Of a DNA stretch of 64,000 bases, positions 17,301 through 25,470 are shown piece by piece. Both the position numbers and the translations under genes were made by a program. Under the pieces are notes generated by a model, which made no database searches, was not told where the DNA came from, and saw nothing but the letters and a program-made list of their open reading frames with translations. The stretch's first letter is position 1. Every line of letters begins with the position of its first letter. The DNA comes from Anaerorudis cellulosivorans (GTDB lineage Bacteria; Bacteroidota; Bacteroidia; Bacteroidales; Dysgonomonadaceae): positions 62,001-126,000 of the forward strand of contig NZ_JAPCWE010000008.1 of NCBI RefSeq assembly GCF_025943985.1, in the 5' to 3' direction.

Positions 17301-17702
17301 CTATAAAACCAATTCTTTAATCGCTGAAGTAAATTCTTTTGTTAATGCGATTAGTTCTTGCGTTATTTCATGATCGAAATAAATAAAGTCATCGTAATCG
17401 CTGCTATGCCTTTTTTCAAAAAGAGTATAATAAGTTGCTGCTTGGTTAAGAGGAATCTTTTTTGTTTTAACGTAATGCATGCCGAACATGGTTTTCATGC
17501 CACTATGAGTATGCGCTTGAATACCATCTTTAAGAAAGAGTGCCGAGATAGCATAATAGCATGCATAATATAGCCTATTTACGGCGGCATTGTAAAAATC
17601 TTCCTGATATAGCAACTCTGCTTCTTGAATAGCTTCGTCCGATCGTTGATACCTATAATCGATTAACGCCTCAATGTTGTTTTTATTCATTTTTTCTTTC
17701 AT
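17301..17702 (-). CDS. HEPN-domain protein, probable toxin partner of the upstream nucleotidyltransferase
   Basis: A 133-residue all-helical HEPN protein of the COG1895 type (DFYNAAVNRLYYACYYAISA is the family signature; residues about 37-56). HEPN proteins next to minimal nucleotidyltransferases form toxin-antitoxin modules in which the HEPN member is usually an RNase. A classic Rx4-6H motif is not obvious, so catalytic activity is uncertain. Its start overlaps the end of the nucleotidyltransferase gene by 4 bases. An internal Met at residue 5 is an alternative start. Confidence 0.82.
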   Translation of the reverse strand: MKEKMNKNNIEALIDYRYQRSDEAIQEAELLYQEDFYNAAVNRLYYACYYAISALFLKDGIQAHTHSGMKTMFGMHYVKTKKIPLNQAATYYTLFEKRHSSDYDDFIYFDHEITQELIALTKEFTSAIKELVL

Positions 17703-18016
17703 AGAGCAATGCCTTCATTTAGGATATCGATTTGGAAAGGCGTTTTGAATGGCCTTTTTTCCCAATTCTTTTTTAAAACAATCATCGGACTGATGGAGAC
17801 ACCTGTTTCTATTTCTATCTCATAAAGTGGCATGGTGATTTGCTGTTCTTCTTTTACCGACAACCGCTCTTTATCTATAATGATCAGTAAGTCAATATCA
17901 CTATCCGGTTGGAAATCACCTCGGGCCTGGCTCCCGTAAACAATACTTTGTGCTTCAGGAGCAACCCGCTGCAATGTTTCTTTTATTCGTTTCAATATTT
18001 CGCTTCTGTCTGACAT
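17699..18016 (-). CDS. MntA-type nucleotidyltransferase antitoxin
   Basis: A 105-residue minimal nucleotidyltransferase with VYGSQARGDF and DSDIDLLI (the GS...DxD active site, residues about 27-45). It is the intact counterpart of 13592-13909 and is paired with the HEPN gene at 17301-17702 by a 4-base overlap. In known MNT-HEPN modules the nucleotidyltransferase adds AMP to the HEPN toxin. It lies directly downstream of a second HEPN/MNT module, giving two modules in tandem. Confidence 0.85.
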   Translation of the reverse strand: MSDRSEILKRIKETLQRVAPEAQSIVYGSQARGDFQPDSDIDLLIIIDKERLSVKEEQQITMPLYEIEIETGVSISPMIVLKKNWEKRPFKTPFQIDILNEGIAL

Positions 18017-18028
18017 GGTGTATGGCTT

Positions 18029-18517
18029 TTATTCCGGAAGTTCGAACCGGTTTTTGACGAAATCTTTCACCTGCTCCAGTATATCCAACATCAATTGTTG
18101 ATGTTGGCCCAACAAGTTCAGCCCCTCAATTATTTCATCGGTAACAATAGGATACTCATGAGTAACAATGTTTCTCGTTTCGCGGAGCGCCATCCATTCA
18201 TCGGTACTTCGAATGACATTCAACTTTTCGAGTTTTGCCAGTCGGTCAATAAAAGGTAATTCCCTGATATCCTCTCCCAGATTCTCAAGAATTGCAGGGA
18301 ATAATTTTCCACCCATACTATCCTGAAGTTTCGAAAAACGAAAAATCAACTGATCCATGAAACTCAATTCTTCAGGTTTCAACTGCTTATATTTTTCTTT
18401 ATCCAAGGGAAAATGGTTTTTCACTTTCTCCCAGGCAAAACGCATGCGCTCGCTATGAACGGCACAAAGCTGAACGGCCTCTGTCAGTTTATTCCTTTTT
18501 TCCGATTGATTTTGCAT
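18029..18517 (-). CDS. HepT-like HEPN toxin
   Basis: A 162-residue helical protein. The catalytic HEPN motif is clear: R115-N-I-V-T-H120-E-Y122, fitting Rx4HxY, in which the Tyr is the residue AMPylated by MntA in characterised HepT systems. It follows the nucleotidyltransferase at 18539-18841 by 21 bases, forming an MntA-HepT toxin-antitoxin operon. The last 46 codons or shorter inner pieces are duplicated at 21190-21328, 17106-17178 and 13925-13946. Confidence 0.85.
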   Translation of the reverse strand: MQNQSEKRNKLTEAVQLCAVHSERMRFAWEKVKNHFPLDKEKYKQLKPEELSFMDQLIFRFSKLQDSMGGKLFPAILENLGEDIRELPFIDRLAKLEKLNVIRSTDEWMALRETRNIVTHEYPIVTDEIIEGLNLLGQHQQLMLDILEQVKDFVKNRFELPE

Positions 18518-18538
18518 ATATATTGGTAGAATGGTTGA

Positions 18539-18841
18539 TTACAATTTAACCCGGTCGCGAATGATCGAACGGTAAAAGCTTTCTTTTTGTCTCGTATTGG
18601 CATTGTCAAAGACAACATCGATTTTCCGGTCGCCTATTTCAGCTTTGAGTTCCGCCAGAAACCATACTTTTGCCTCAAGAGTCAATACCTCCTCGTTTTC
18701 GTTGCATATAAACAGGTCAATATCCCCGCCTTTTTTCCTGTCGTCGGTTCTCGAACCAAACAGGTAAACGGAGGCTTCGTCCCCGAAATGTTTCTTCGCC
18801 AATTTATTTATGGTATCTCTTTCAAATTCGTTTAAACGCAT
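18539..18841 (-). CDS. MntA-like nucleotidyltransferase, partner of the HepT-like toxin
   Basis: A 100-residue minimal nucleotidyltransferase: VYLFGSRTDDRKKGGDIDLF (residues 25-44) holds the GSR...DID active site. It is the antitoxin partner of the HEPN protein encoded just downstream. A close copy (three residues differ: Arg/Ile8, Ala/Thr and Arg/His) lies at 21336-21638 without an intact HEPN gene. Confidence 0.85.
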   Translation of the reverse strand: MRLNEFERDTINKLAKKHFGDEASVYLFGSRTDDRKKGGDIDLFICNENEEVLTLEAKVWFLAELKAEIGDRKIDVVFDNANTRQKESFYRSIIRDRVKL

Positions 18842-19012
18842 ACCGCTTCGTTGTAGGAAAATTTTTATTCGTCATTGATAACAGCGAATCTCTTTTTTAT
18901 GAGTTCAATGCGATTATTCATATTTTTCACTCTTTGTGCAAAGATATGAAATATAAGCAGAAATGTTTATTTTTCGGCGTCTTTTTCATTGATAAGTTGC
19001 AACTTCTGAATG
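18842..19012. repeat. Duplicated flank of the nucleotidyltransferase gene, copy 1 (copy 2 at 21639-21811)
   Basis: The segment is nearly identical to 21639-21811. It is itself a patchwork: 18850-18875 resembles the junction around 15765-15785, 18898-18935 resembles the start and promoter of the XRE gene (16256-16300), and 18941-19012 is the 75-bp element also found at 25094-25170. It includes the last codons of the hypothetical gene at 18986-19297. Confidence 0.75.
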
Positions 19013-19297
19013 AGAATGATAGCTGGTAGTTAGTAGTGGGTAATCGACTTTATCGATGCCAACTAATGCATCATCCGATATAAAACAGATGATTTCCGAA
19101 GGAAATTGTTCAGTGAACTCGTCAAAAAACTTACTTTCCCATTGAATGTACTTATTGTCGAAATGATAGACTTCGTTAGGGACAACTTCGATAAAGTGCG
19201 TATTCGATTTTTCGTCATGTTCATAACGAACACGAGTTCCGGGAAATTCGGTTATAAACGATTTTAATTTTAATATAATGAATTCGCTTGATATCAT
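18986..19297 (-). CDS. Hypothetical protein, 3' end replaced by repeat sequence
   Basis: A 103-residue protein with a coding-like N-terminal part (FIILKLKSFITEFPGTRVRY, then THFIEVVPNEVYHFDNKYI and EIICFISDDALVGIDKVDYP). No family is recognised. The last 9-10 residues (SHSEVATYQ) come from the 75-bp repeat, so the gene was probably longer and was cut by recombination at about 19012. Confidence 0.5.
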   Translation of the reverse strand: MISSEFIILKLKSFITEFPGTRVRYEHDEKSNTHFIEVVPNEVYHFDNKYIQWESKFFDEFTEQFPSEIICFISDDALVGIDKVDYPLLTTSYHSHSEVATYQ

Positions 19298-19300
19298 ATT

Positions 19301-19421
19301 AATATTTTTTTTAATTGACGAAAGAAAAACGTTGGTTAAATCATCCTCTCAGGTGGTTTTGCTTTGAAATCGAATACCTTATCAAAATTAAAACAGAATC
19401 ATTCAAAATTCATTTTTTCTT
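19301..19421. repeat. 121-bp duplicated segment, copy 2 (copy 1 at 13472-13592)
   Basis: Identical to 13472-13592. This copy is probably the original, because it contains the true end of the AbiEii gene and its downstream flank. Confidence 0.85.
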
Positions 19422-20352
19422 GTTTTCCACAACGCCATCGGATGATGCTTTATCCTTTTTATAATGAGAGGATCATCGAATAACAAGTCAGGACGATAAT
19501 TACCTTTGTTGAATTCCATTATAAATACTTTTTCTTTACTTGTAAGAATCAACAACTCTTGAAGAAAGTTTATAATTTCTTCTTTTGCTTTCTCAAAATC
19601 AAAGCGTTCGCTTTTCCTTAAAACGGGCATAAGCGAAGAACGAATTTGGGAGAATTTTAGTTTTTGTATATTTTCGAACGAAAAATTTTCGGTCAATTGT
19701 TTTGAACTGCCCACTGCTAAATAAAACAAAATCGTTTTACGCAGCAAATCAAGTTCGTCGTCTTCAAAAATCTTTTTTGTGAGCATGTTGTGCACGTCAT
19801 ACAAATCTCGAGCAGCACATCGTTCAATTAAAGCTTTTATTTTACTTCCGAAAAGTTCCATAGGTGAAAGAATCTGAACTTGAACCTGTGGTAAAAAATT
19901 CACAGAGGTAGTACCTTCCATTAAAGGGAAAACGTGATTTCGCAATGAATAATTAATTTCAATTTTGATATTATCCTTATTGTTGACAACATTTTGATAG
20001 TAAAATACCCACGAATCCAAAGAATGGGGATTTTTTGTCCCCCGGTTTAATGCATATTTTTGTGAAGTCATAAAGTTTATAATTTCTCGATTGATTTCAC
20101 TACGCATGTCTAGCATTTCTTTTTTATTGCAGGGGATAGCAAAATCCCAGTCAATATCAACAGACAATCGAGGCAGGTCAAAAACTGTCAGATTAATAGC
20201 TGTACCTCCTTTCAAGGCAAGAGATTTCGATAGCAAAGGGTTTTCGCCAAAATATTGCACAGTCGAAATGCTTTTTCCAGATTATCCCGAATGAAATTCG
20301 TCTCCAAAGCTAATTTTTCCAAATCTTGTTTGCTGTACCTATGCAATTTCAT
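19403..20352 (-). pseudogene. abiEii: AbiEii-type nucleotidyltransferase toxin, frameshifted near the N-terminus
   Basis: From the Met at 20260 the frame encodes 285 residues of an AbiEii/AbiGii protein: LALKGGTAINLTVFDLPRLS, then VDIDWDF (G-G-T ... D-x-D). The true N-terminus is in another frame, from the ATG at 20350-20352 (MKLHRYSKQDLEKLALE, to FRLCNIL), which overlaps the AbiEi stop by 14 bases, as in known abiE operons. Reading across needs 10 extra bases: a second copy of GCAATATTTT would restore FRLCNIL-QYFGENPLL exactly. The gene looks recently inactivated unless translation restarts at 20260. Confidence 0.75.
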
Positions 20353-21109
20353 TTTGACCTTGTTCCAGATAAGAGAGAATATTTTCAGGAGCAAATAGCT
20401 TCCATTGCGAGTGATAGACCGAAGTGGCCGCTGGTTCATCGAGCAGATAACGCGTACTTTTTCCGATCTTTTTTCGGCAAGCCTTTAAGAATTTGTCGCT
20501 CAATTTTAATTCCTTTTGAAAATAAGAAAGCAAAAACCCCGTCTTCTGATAGAGAAATTGTTTGTCGTATATTTCAAGGTAAGTCTGCAATTTGTTTTCG
20601 TTTAAATAAGTCATGGCAGCTATTGCATGCAGCAACTCTTCCAATCCACCGGCACGATCGATGCGGTCAATGCAATCGATCACAGTCCGCTCTTCATCGG
20701 TTACACGCACCAGCGAATCCATTGGCGGCGTATAAACCCCTTTTTCGCTTATTGATTTGCAATAAAAATACTGAATACCTTCGAAATCGAATGGAGTAAA
20801 TTTTTGTGCAGAAGAAATGTAAAGGACATAAAATTGCTGGTGAGCCAATCCATGATATTCCAGTGCTGAATGATACGATATGTAGGCCGAGGGTGTAATA
20901 TTGCTACCAATTTCGAATTTTGTTGCTATGGCTTGTTTCGTTGCCAAATCGGTAATTGTATACAAATCGCGGCGAACGCGGCAGATCAATTGTTGTTTCT
21001 TATAGTTTTGCAGCAAGTCTTTTGCCGATTTTTCGTTACCGACAATTTGGACAACATCTTTCAGACGAAACAATTTCATTCGATGAAAATCTTCCAGATA
21101 TTTCTTCAT
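20339..21109 (-). CDS. abiEi: AbiEi-type antitoxin of a type IV abortive-infection system
   Basis: A 256-residue protein. An N-terminal winged helix (FRLKDVVQIVGNEKSAKDLL, residues about 14-60) is followed by the AbiEi antitoxin domain (SAYISYHSALEYHGL, SLVRVTDEERTVIDCIDR). AbiEi represses its own operon and counteracts AbiEii without direct binding in studied systems. It overlaps the AbiEii start by 14 bases. With the toxin gene frameshifted this may now be an orphan. Internal pieces are duplicated at 14741-14990. Confidence 0.87.
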   Translation of the reverse strand: MKKYLEDFHRMKLFRLKDVVQIVGNEKSAKDLLQNYKKQQLICRVRRDLYTITDLATKQAIATKFEIGSNITPSAYISYHSALEYHGLAHQQFYVLYISSAQKFTPFDFEGIQYFYCKSISEKGVYTPPMDSLVRVTDEERTVIDCIDRIDRAGGLEELLHAIAAMTYLNENKLQTYLEIYDKQFLYQKTGFLLSYFQKELKLSDKFLKACRKKIGKSTRYLLDEPAATSVYHSQWKLFAPENILSYLEQGQNEIA

Positions 21110-21127
21110 TTTATTTTAAATTTTTCT

Positions 21128-21135
21128 CAAAGGTA
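21128..21135 (-). promoter_or_regulatory. -7 element (TACCTTTG) upstream of abiEi
   Basis: On the minus strand TACCTTTG lies 18 bases before the abiEi ATG and fits TAnnTTTG; the -33 element is poor. Confidence 0.5.
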
Positions 21136-21189
21136 CGGGAAAATCCGGACTTTCGGTAAATATTTAAAATTTTTCTCTATGAACAACGT

Positions 21190-21328
21190 TTATTCCGGAA
21201 GTTCAAACCGGTTTTTGACGAAATCTTTCACCTGCTCCGGTATATCCAACATCAATTGTTGATGTTGGCCCAACAAGTTCAGCCCCTCAATTATTTCATC
21301 GGTAACAAAAGGATACTCATGAGTAACC
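21190..21328 (-). pseudogene. C-terminal fragment of the HepT-like HEPN gene
   Basis: It encodes VTHEYPFVTDEIIEGLNLLG to the end (KNRFELPE, stop) of the protein at 18029-18517, with the first 117 residues and the catalytic Arg deleted. It directly follows the second nucleotidyltransferase copy, joined at CTGGTTGATTAC. Confidence 0.85.
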
Positions 21329-21335
21329 TGGTTGA

Positions 21336-21638
21336 TTACAATTTAACCCGGTCGTGAATGATCGAACGGTAAAAGCTTTCTTTTTGTCTCGTATTGGCAT
21401 TGTCAAAGACAACATCGATTTTCCGGTCGCCTATTTCAGCTTTGAGTTCCGCCAGAAACCACACTTTTGCCTCAAGAGTCAATACCTCCTCGTTTTCGTT
21501 GCATATAAACAGGTCAATATCCCCGCCTTTTTTCCTGTCGTCGGTTCTCGAACCAAACAGGTAAACGGAGGTTTCGTCCCCGAAATGTTTCTTCGCCAAT
21601 TTATTTATGGTATCTATTTCAAATTCGTTTAAACGCAT
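21336..21638 (-). CDS. MntA-like nucleotidyltransferase, second copy without toxin
   Basis: A 100-residue copy of the protein at 18539-18841 with three substitutions; the active-site GSR and DID residues are kept. Its HEPN partner is reduced to the fragment at 21190-21328. It is an intact antitoxin-type gene whose toxin has been lost. Confidence 0.8.
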   Translation of the reverse strand: MRLNEFEIDTINKLAKKHFGDETSVYLFGSRTDDRKKGGDIDLFICNENEEVLTLEAKVWFLAELKAEIGDRKIDVVFDNANTRQKESFYRSIIHDRVKL

Positions 21639-21811
21639 ACCGCTTCGTTGTAGGAAAATTTTTATTCGTCATCGATAACAGCGAATCTCTTTTTTATGAG
21701 TTCAATGCGATTATTCATATTTTCACTTTTTAGACAAAGATATGAAATATAAACAGAAATGTTTATTTTTCGGCGTCTTTTTCATTGATAAGTTGCAACT
21801 TCTGAATGAAG
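21639..21811. repeat. Duplicated flank of the nucleotidyltransferase gene, copy 2
   Basis: Nearly identical to 18842-19012. Past 21811 the sequence continues with a copy of the region downstream of the wbpM-like gene (25170 onward). Confidence 0.75.
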
Positions 21812-21887
21812 ATGAGGGATAATGATTTGCCGCTTGGATGTAGGAGTTTGGGGAAGATTAGGATGAAATGAGATGGGAGAGGGTTGA

Positions 21888-22080
21888 GATTTAAGGGTTT
21901 TAGGAGGGGGTTGCGTCGTGTGCAGCTTCGTTGGTACCGGCAACAGGTGTAACGTATGTTGCGGCATCTCCCCGAGTTGTTTTCGGGGAAGCGTTTGAGG
22001 GATGAGTAGCCGCACTTCATATTCGTACTCCCGCACCTCGGCAATCATAATTTTCTCGTGGTGCGTAGGTTTGGTATACT
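21888..22080 (-). pseudogene. Deleted copy of the 3' end of the wbpM-like dehydratase gene
   Basis: Bases 21888-21992 match 25463-25584 and bases 21993-22080 match 25741-25815, with the 156 bases between them removed. It encodes scraps of the dehydratase C-terminus (KIMIAEVREYEYEV and the tail). It sits 3.4 kb from the parent gene. Confidence 0.8.
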
Positions 22081-22184
22081 CCTTGGCACATTATTCACAT
22101 TAGCACATTGAGAATCCATCTTACATTTCCGTAACTTACAAATTTGTAACTTACGGAAAAAGTATATACTTTTACAAAAAAAAT

Positions 22185-23232
22185 ATGGAAAAAGTTCCCT
22201 TTACTTATGGCAGAATTGCTGCCAACGAAGATTTCACCGATCGACAGGCAGAGCTGAAAAGGCTCATCGACAATTTCGACGGCTTAGTCAATACCATACT
22301 CATCTCACCTCGCCGGTGGGGAAAGACTTCAAAGAATTTTATCCGGCTCTCAGTAACCGCATTTTGAAGGCCACTTCCAACGGTTGGGAAGACTTTGCGG
22401 CAAACGCCAAACTATTTCTTTCACGCTTTATACCGACAGTTACCTTTTCACCCGACAAGCAACCGATCTTTCCTTCGGCATCAGTTGGAAGGAATTGGAA
22501 AAACAGCCGGACGATATTCTCGACTTGGCCGAAAACATTGCCCGAAAAAAAGATTTGCAACTCGTGATTTGCATCGACGAATTTCAAAACATCATGCAAT
22601 TCGGCAATTCCGATGCTTTTCAGCAAAAGTTGCGTTCGCACTGGCAGAATCATCAGCAAGTGGCTTACTGTCTTTATGGCAGCAAACGCCACATCTTGCG
22701 GGATATTTTTAGCGATCCTTCAAAGCCGTTTTACAAGTTCGGCGATTTGATGCTGCTCGATAAAATTCCCGAAAGTGAATGGATCGTTTTTCTTTGCAGG
22801 CGATTCCAAGATACAGGCAAAACGCTTTTGCCGGACGATGCCCGATTAATTGCCCGGCTTGCCGACAATCATCCCTATTATGTGCAGCAATTGGCTCAGC
22901 AAGCATGGTTTAGAACAAATGACGAATGCAATCAAGATATCGTATTATCGGCGCATGAAGATATTGTCAATCAACTCAGCCTTCTGTTTGCCAACAGCAC
23001 GGAGAAACTCTCTTCTTTTCAGATTAATTTACTCAAAGCTGTTTTATCGGGAGAAAAACAATTGACGGCGAAAGACACACTCGAAAAATATCAATTAGGC
23101 ACTTCGGCCAATGTTGTCCGAATTAAACGCGGATTGATTGAAAATGAAATACTTGATGATACGGGTGAAGAATTATCGTTTTTAGATCCGATGTATAAAT
23201 ATTGGCTTCAAAAGAATTTTTTCAAGAAATAA
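22185..23232 (+). pseudogene. P-loop ATP-binding protein, deleted and frameshifted
   Basis: Three plus-strand frames add up to one Bacteroidota AAA-type ATPase. Frame 1 (22185) gives VPFTYGRIAANEDFTDRQ to the P-loop ISPRRWGKTS. Frame 2 gives KEFYPALSNRILKATSNGW to FIPTVTFSPDKQ. Frame 3 (to 23232) gives LSFGISWKELEK, the Walker B line LQLVICIDEFQNI, AYCLYGSKRHI and the C-terminal region. About 35 residues after the P-loop are missing, and a second frameshift lies near 22460. The family is common; function unknown. It cannot make a working ATPase. Confidence 0.8.
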
Positions 23233-23282
23233 TATTTTGTTGATAACAGCTATTTTATTTATGTTCCGCTTTCATTTTCTTC

Positions 23283-23450
23283 TCTGCTTCTTGAATAGCT
23301 TCGTCCGAACGTTGATACCTATAATCGATTAACGCCTCAATGTTGTTTTTATTCATTTTTTCTTTCATAGAGCAATGCCTTCATTTAGGATATCGATTTG
23401 GAAAGGCGTTTTGAATGGCCTTTTTTCCCAATTCTTTTTTAAAACAATCA
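23283..23450 (-). pseudogene. Scrap of the HEPN/mntA junction
   Basis: A near-exact copy of 17616-17785: the first codons of the HEPN gene and the last 28 codons of the mntA gene. It ends abruptly at the inverted 54-bp segment. The rest of the gap up to 23658 shows no recognisable gene. Confidence 0.8.
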
Positions 23451-23504
23451 ATTAAAAATGTCGCTTAACTTTTTGTCTCAAATAAGTTTGCAAGTCCAAA
23501 CAGC
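23451..23504. repeat. 54-bp segment, inverted copy of 14650-14703
   Basis: Reverse complement of 14650-14703. The two inverted copies lie 8.8 kb apart and flank most of the mosaic island, so recombination between them could invert it. Confidence 0.75.
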
Positions 23505-23658
23505 GCTTGTTCGAATAGCTGTATGCCGTTATGGTCATGGCTGATTTCAGCTGAGAACAGGTTAATTTGTTGCACTACTATAGGGTAAAGCAAAGTATGA
23601 GCGGGAAAGGCAACTGTTGGGATAACAGCGAAAATATCAATTATTCGGCAAGGTTGAA

Positions 23659-24222
23659 TTAAAGAAGGGCATGCAGGTAGTCGGCAGTATCTTTCAGTCC
23701 ATTTCTTCTTAAACACTTCAAAACTTCGTATTCATCTAATTCAGGATTTTTTTTGTTAAGAACCATCTCTTTGAAAGCCTCAATCGCAATTTCAGTGTTC
23801 AAGTCAATGATATCCGTCAGGAAATCATCCGGTGTTTTAATTTTCAGCCCATATTTATCCAGAACATCTTCCGGGAAATCCTTTATATTGTTCGAAACAA
23901 TTACATGTGCATTCGTTTTAATGGCTGGGGCCAATACATGCCTATCTTTTTCATCCGGCAATTCAAGATGCTCAATAAGAGTTTCGTAATGTGTCACCAA
24001 AGCATCGGGAAAGGCATTGTTCAGGTTAAGTGTACGTTTTTCTGATTCATCCGGCAAAACACCTTTTCTATGCATCACATCCTTCCATTCATCAAAAATA
24101 TGATGACTCCATTTTGGTGTATACAAATCATAGTAGGCAAACCAGAGAAGAAGATCTCTGATAATTACCGGATAAATCACATTGGTATCTAGGACTGCCG
24201 TAAATCGAACACTATGAATCAT
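23659..24222 (-). CDS. PIN-domain toxin
   Basis: A 187-residue PIN-domain protein of the COG1569-like type. The acidic metal ligands are visible: D13 in AVLDTNVIYP, E46 in FDEWKD, D92 in LPDEKDRHVL, and the conserved N/D near VIVSNNIKDFP. PIN toxins are Mg-dependent RNases. The start overlaps the end of the upstream helix-turn-helix gene by 11 bases, forming an antitoxin-toxin pair. Confidence 0.87.
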   Translation of the reverse strand: MIHSVRFTAVLDTNVIYPVIIRDLLLWFAYYDLYTPKWSHHIFDEWKDVMHRKGVLPDESEKRTLNLNNAFPDALVTHYETLIEHLELPDEKDRHVLAPAIKTNAHVIVSNNIKDFPEDVLDKYGLKIKTPDDFLTDIIDLNTEIAIEAFKEMVLNKKNPELDEYEVLKCLRRNGLKDTADYLHALL

Positions 24223-24667
24223 AAAGCCCTAAATCTTCATCTGCATGCATCATTTCAATGAGCCGTTTCTTTTGTTCCTCTTTCATTTTCTTTTTGTAGT
24301 CAATCAAATCCTCATATTTAATACGACGATGTTTTCCTACTTTTGTATATTCAATTTTTCCCTCCTCCAATAATTTCACGAGATAGGGTCTTGAACATCC
24401 CAAAATTTCCGAAGCTTTTTGCGTTGTCACTTCTGTTGCAAGAGGTACTATCGAAATAGGCTTACCCTGACTCATTGCCTTTAGTATTTCACCTAATAAA
24501 TTCAATGCTTTTACAGGAAGAATAATTCTCTCTCCGGTTTCTTCAATTTCAATTTCCGCCTGATCCGATTTTAACTGCTCAATCGAGGAAATGAGAGAAG
24601 TGTAAGACTCCAGTGCTAATTTTCGCTCATGTTTATTAGGCTTTTTTATATCATTTGTCATTTCCAT
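24212..24667 (-). CDS. Excisionase-type helix-turn-helix antitoxin of the PIN toxin
   Basis: About 151 residues from the ATG at 24667 (MEMTNDIKKPNKHERK). The C-terminal half has a MerR/excisionase-type helix-turn-helix (TTQKASEILGCSRPYLVKLL, then GKIEYTKVGKHRRIKYEDL), which would bind the operon's own promoter. The N-terminal part is Glu/Lys-rich and may be the toxin-binding segment. The frame extends to an ATG at 24799, but the extra 44 codons run through non-coding-looking sequence with an AT-rich, promoter-like stretch (TATATTTA) just before the chosen start. Confidence 0.82.
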   Translation of the reverse strand: MEMTNDIKKPNKHERKLALESYTSLISSIEQLKSDQAEIEIEETGERIILPVKALNLLGEILKAMSQGKPISIVPLATEVTTQKASEILGCSRPYLVKLLEEGKIEYTKVGKHRRIKYEDLIDYKKKMKEEQKKRLIEMMHADEDLGLYDS

Positions 24668-24799
24668 AACTGTAGTTTTTAATGTTGGAACTGTAAATAT
24701 AAACGAAATATTCGAATCATATGAAATATTCAGAATATTTAACTCGCTAATCTTGATATTCCGATGATGCCCACCCAGTGATTCACATATGTTGTTCAT

Positions 24800-25093
24800 A
24801 CCGCAGAGCCTTGCCCCTTAACCGCCTGATGTTGGCAGTAGTTGTATCCCCTCACGGTTCGCTCTTCTGTTATCCACAGGGACTTTGTCAAGAAAGCTTC
24901 ACACCACCGGATTACTCCTGTCGCATGTTCCTTTAGGCTACTATTAACGGAACTATTGCGTCAAGCCAAATGGGCAGAGCCAAGCTTGCTTGAGCTCTGC
25001 CATGGCGAGCAATAGTAGAATAAAATTCAATAATAGGTTTAGTCACGCTCGCTGAACAGTTATTTAATCGACTTCTTGTCGCACTTTCTTTGG
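24800..25093. other. Unassigned, GC-richer segment with nested inverted repeats
   Basis: No coding frame is convincing. Two nested stems are visible: CTATTGC (24953-24959) with GCAATAG (25009-25015), and inside it GGCAGAGC (24973-24980) with GCTCTGCC (24994-25001). The part at 24800-24940 has the look of a structured RNA in its minus-strand reading, and a remnant of a group II intron is one guess that I cannot support by a diagnostic domain V. Confidence 0.35.
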
Positions 25094-25170
25094 CCAAAGA
25101 TATGAAATATAAACAGAAATGTTTATTTTTCGGCGTCTTTTTCATTGATAAGTTGCAACTTCCGAATGAA
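25094..25170. repeat. 75-bp element, third copy (also at 18941-19012 and 21737-21811)
   Basis: The segment from AAAGATATGAAATATAAACAG to AAGTTGCAACTT occurs three times in the mosaic region with few mismatches. It contains TATCTTTG on the minus strand, so it may be an old promoter region. Confidence 0.7.
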
Positions 25171-25229
25171 GATGAGGGGGAATGATATGCCGCTTGGATG
25201 TAAGTGGTTGGGGAAGATTTAAGTGCTAC

Positions 25230-25470
25230 TCGTTGGTAGTTGGGAAGGTTGGGGTTGGGGTTAGGTTGAGGTGAGATTTAAGGATTGGCAGAGTGGAAAT
25301 CACCGGAGTATCCGGGGTGGAAGGGAAGGCCGGGTTTAGATCGAGATGAGATTTAAGGATTGGTGGAGTGGGGAATGGTTGGGTAGATTAGGGATTGGCG
25401 GAGTGACGATGGTTGGGGAAGATTTAAGGGTTGGCAGAGTGAGGATGGTTGGGGTGGAGATTTAAGGGTT
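25230..25470. repeat. Degenerate minisatellite, G/T-rich on the plus strand
   Basis: Four to five imperfect units, each opening with GATTTAAGG(A/G)TTGG and followed by CAGAGTG or GGAGTG and GGTTGGGG-type filler, lie just downstream of the wbpM-like stop codon. Unit length varies from about 35 to 60 bases. No gene is supported here. Confidence 0.6.

Noticed and set aside
23465-23716. 84-codon minus-strand frame in the gap before the PIN gene
   Set aside because: It overlaps the PIN gene's end and the inverted 54-bp segment and resembles no family; only its last ten codons are shared with another place in the window.
25230-25470. CRISPR-like repeat array
   Set aside because: The units vary in length and sequence, there are no unique spacers of constant length, and no cas genes are nearby.
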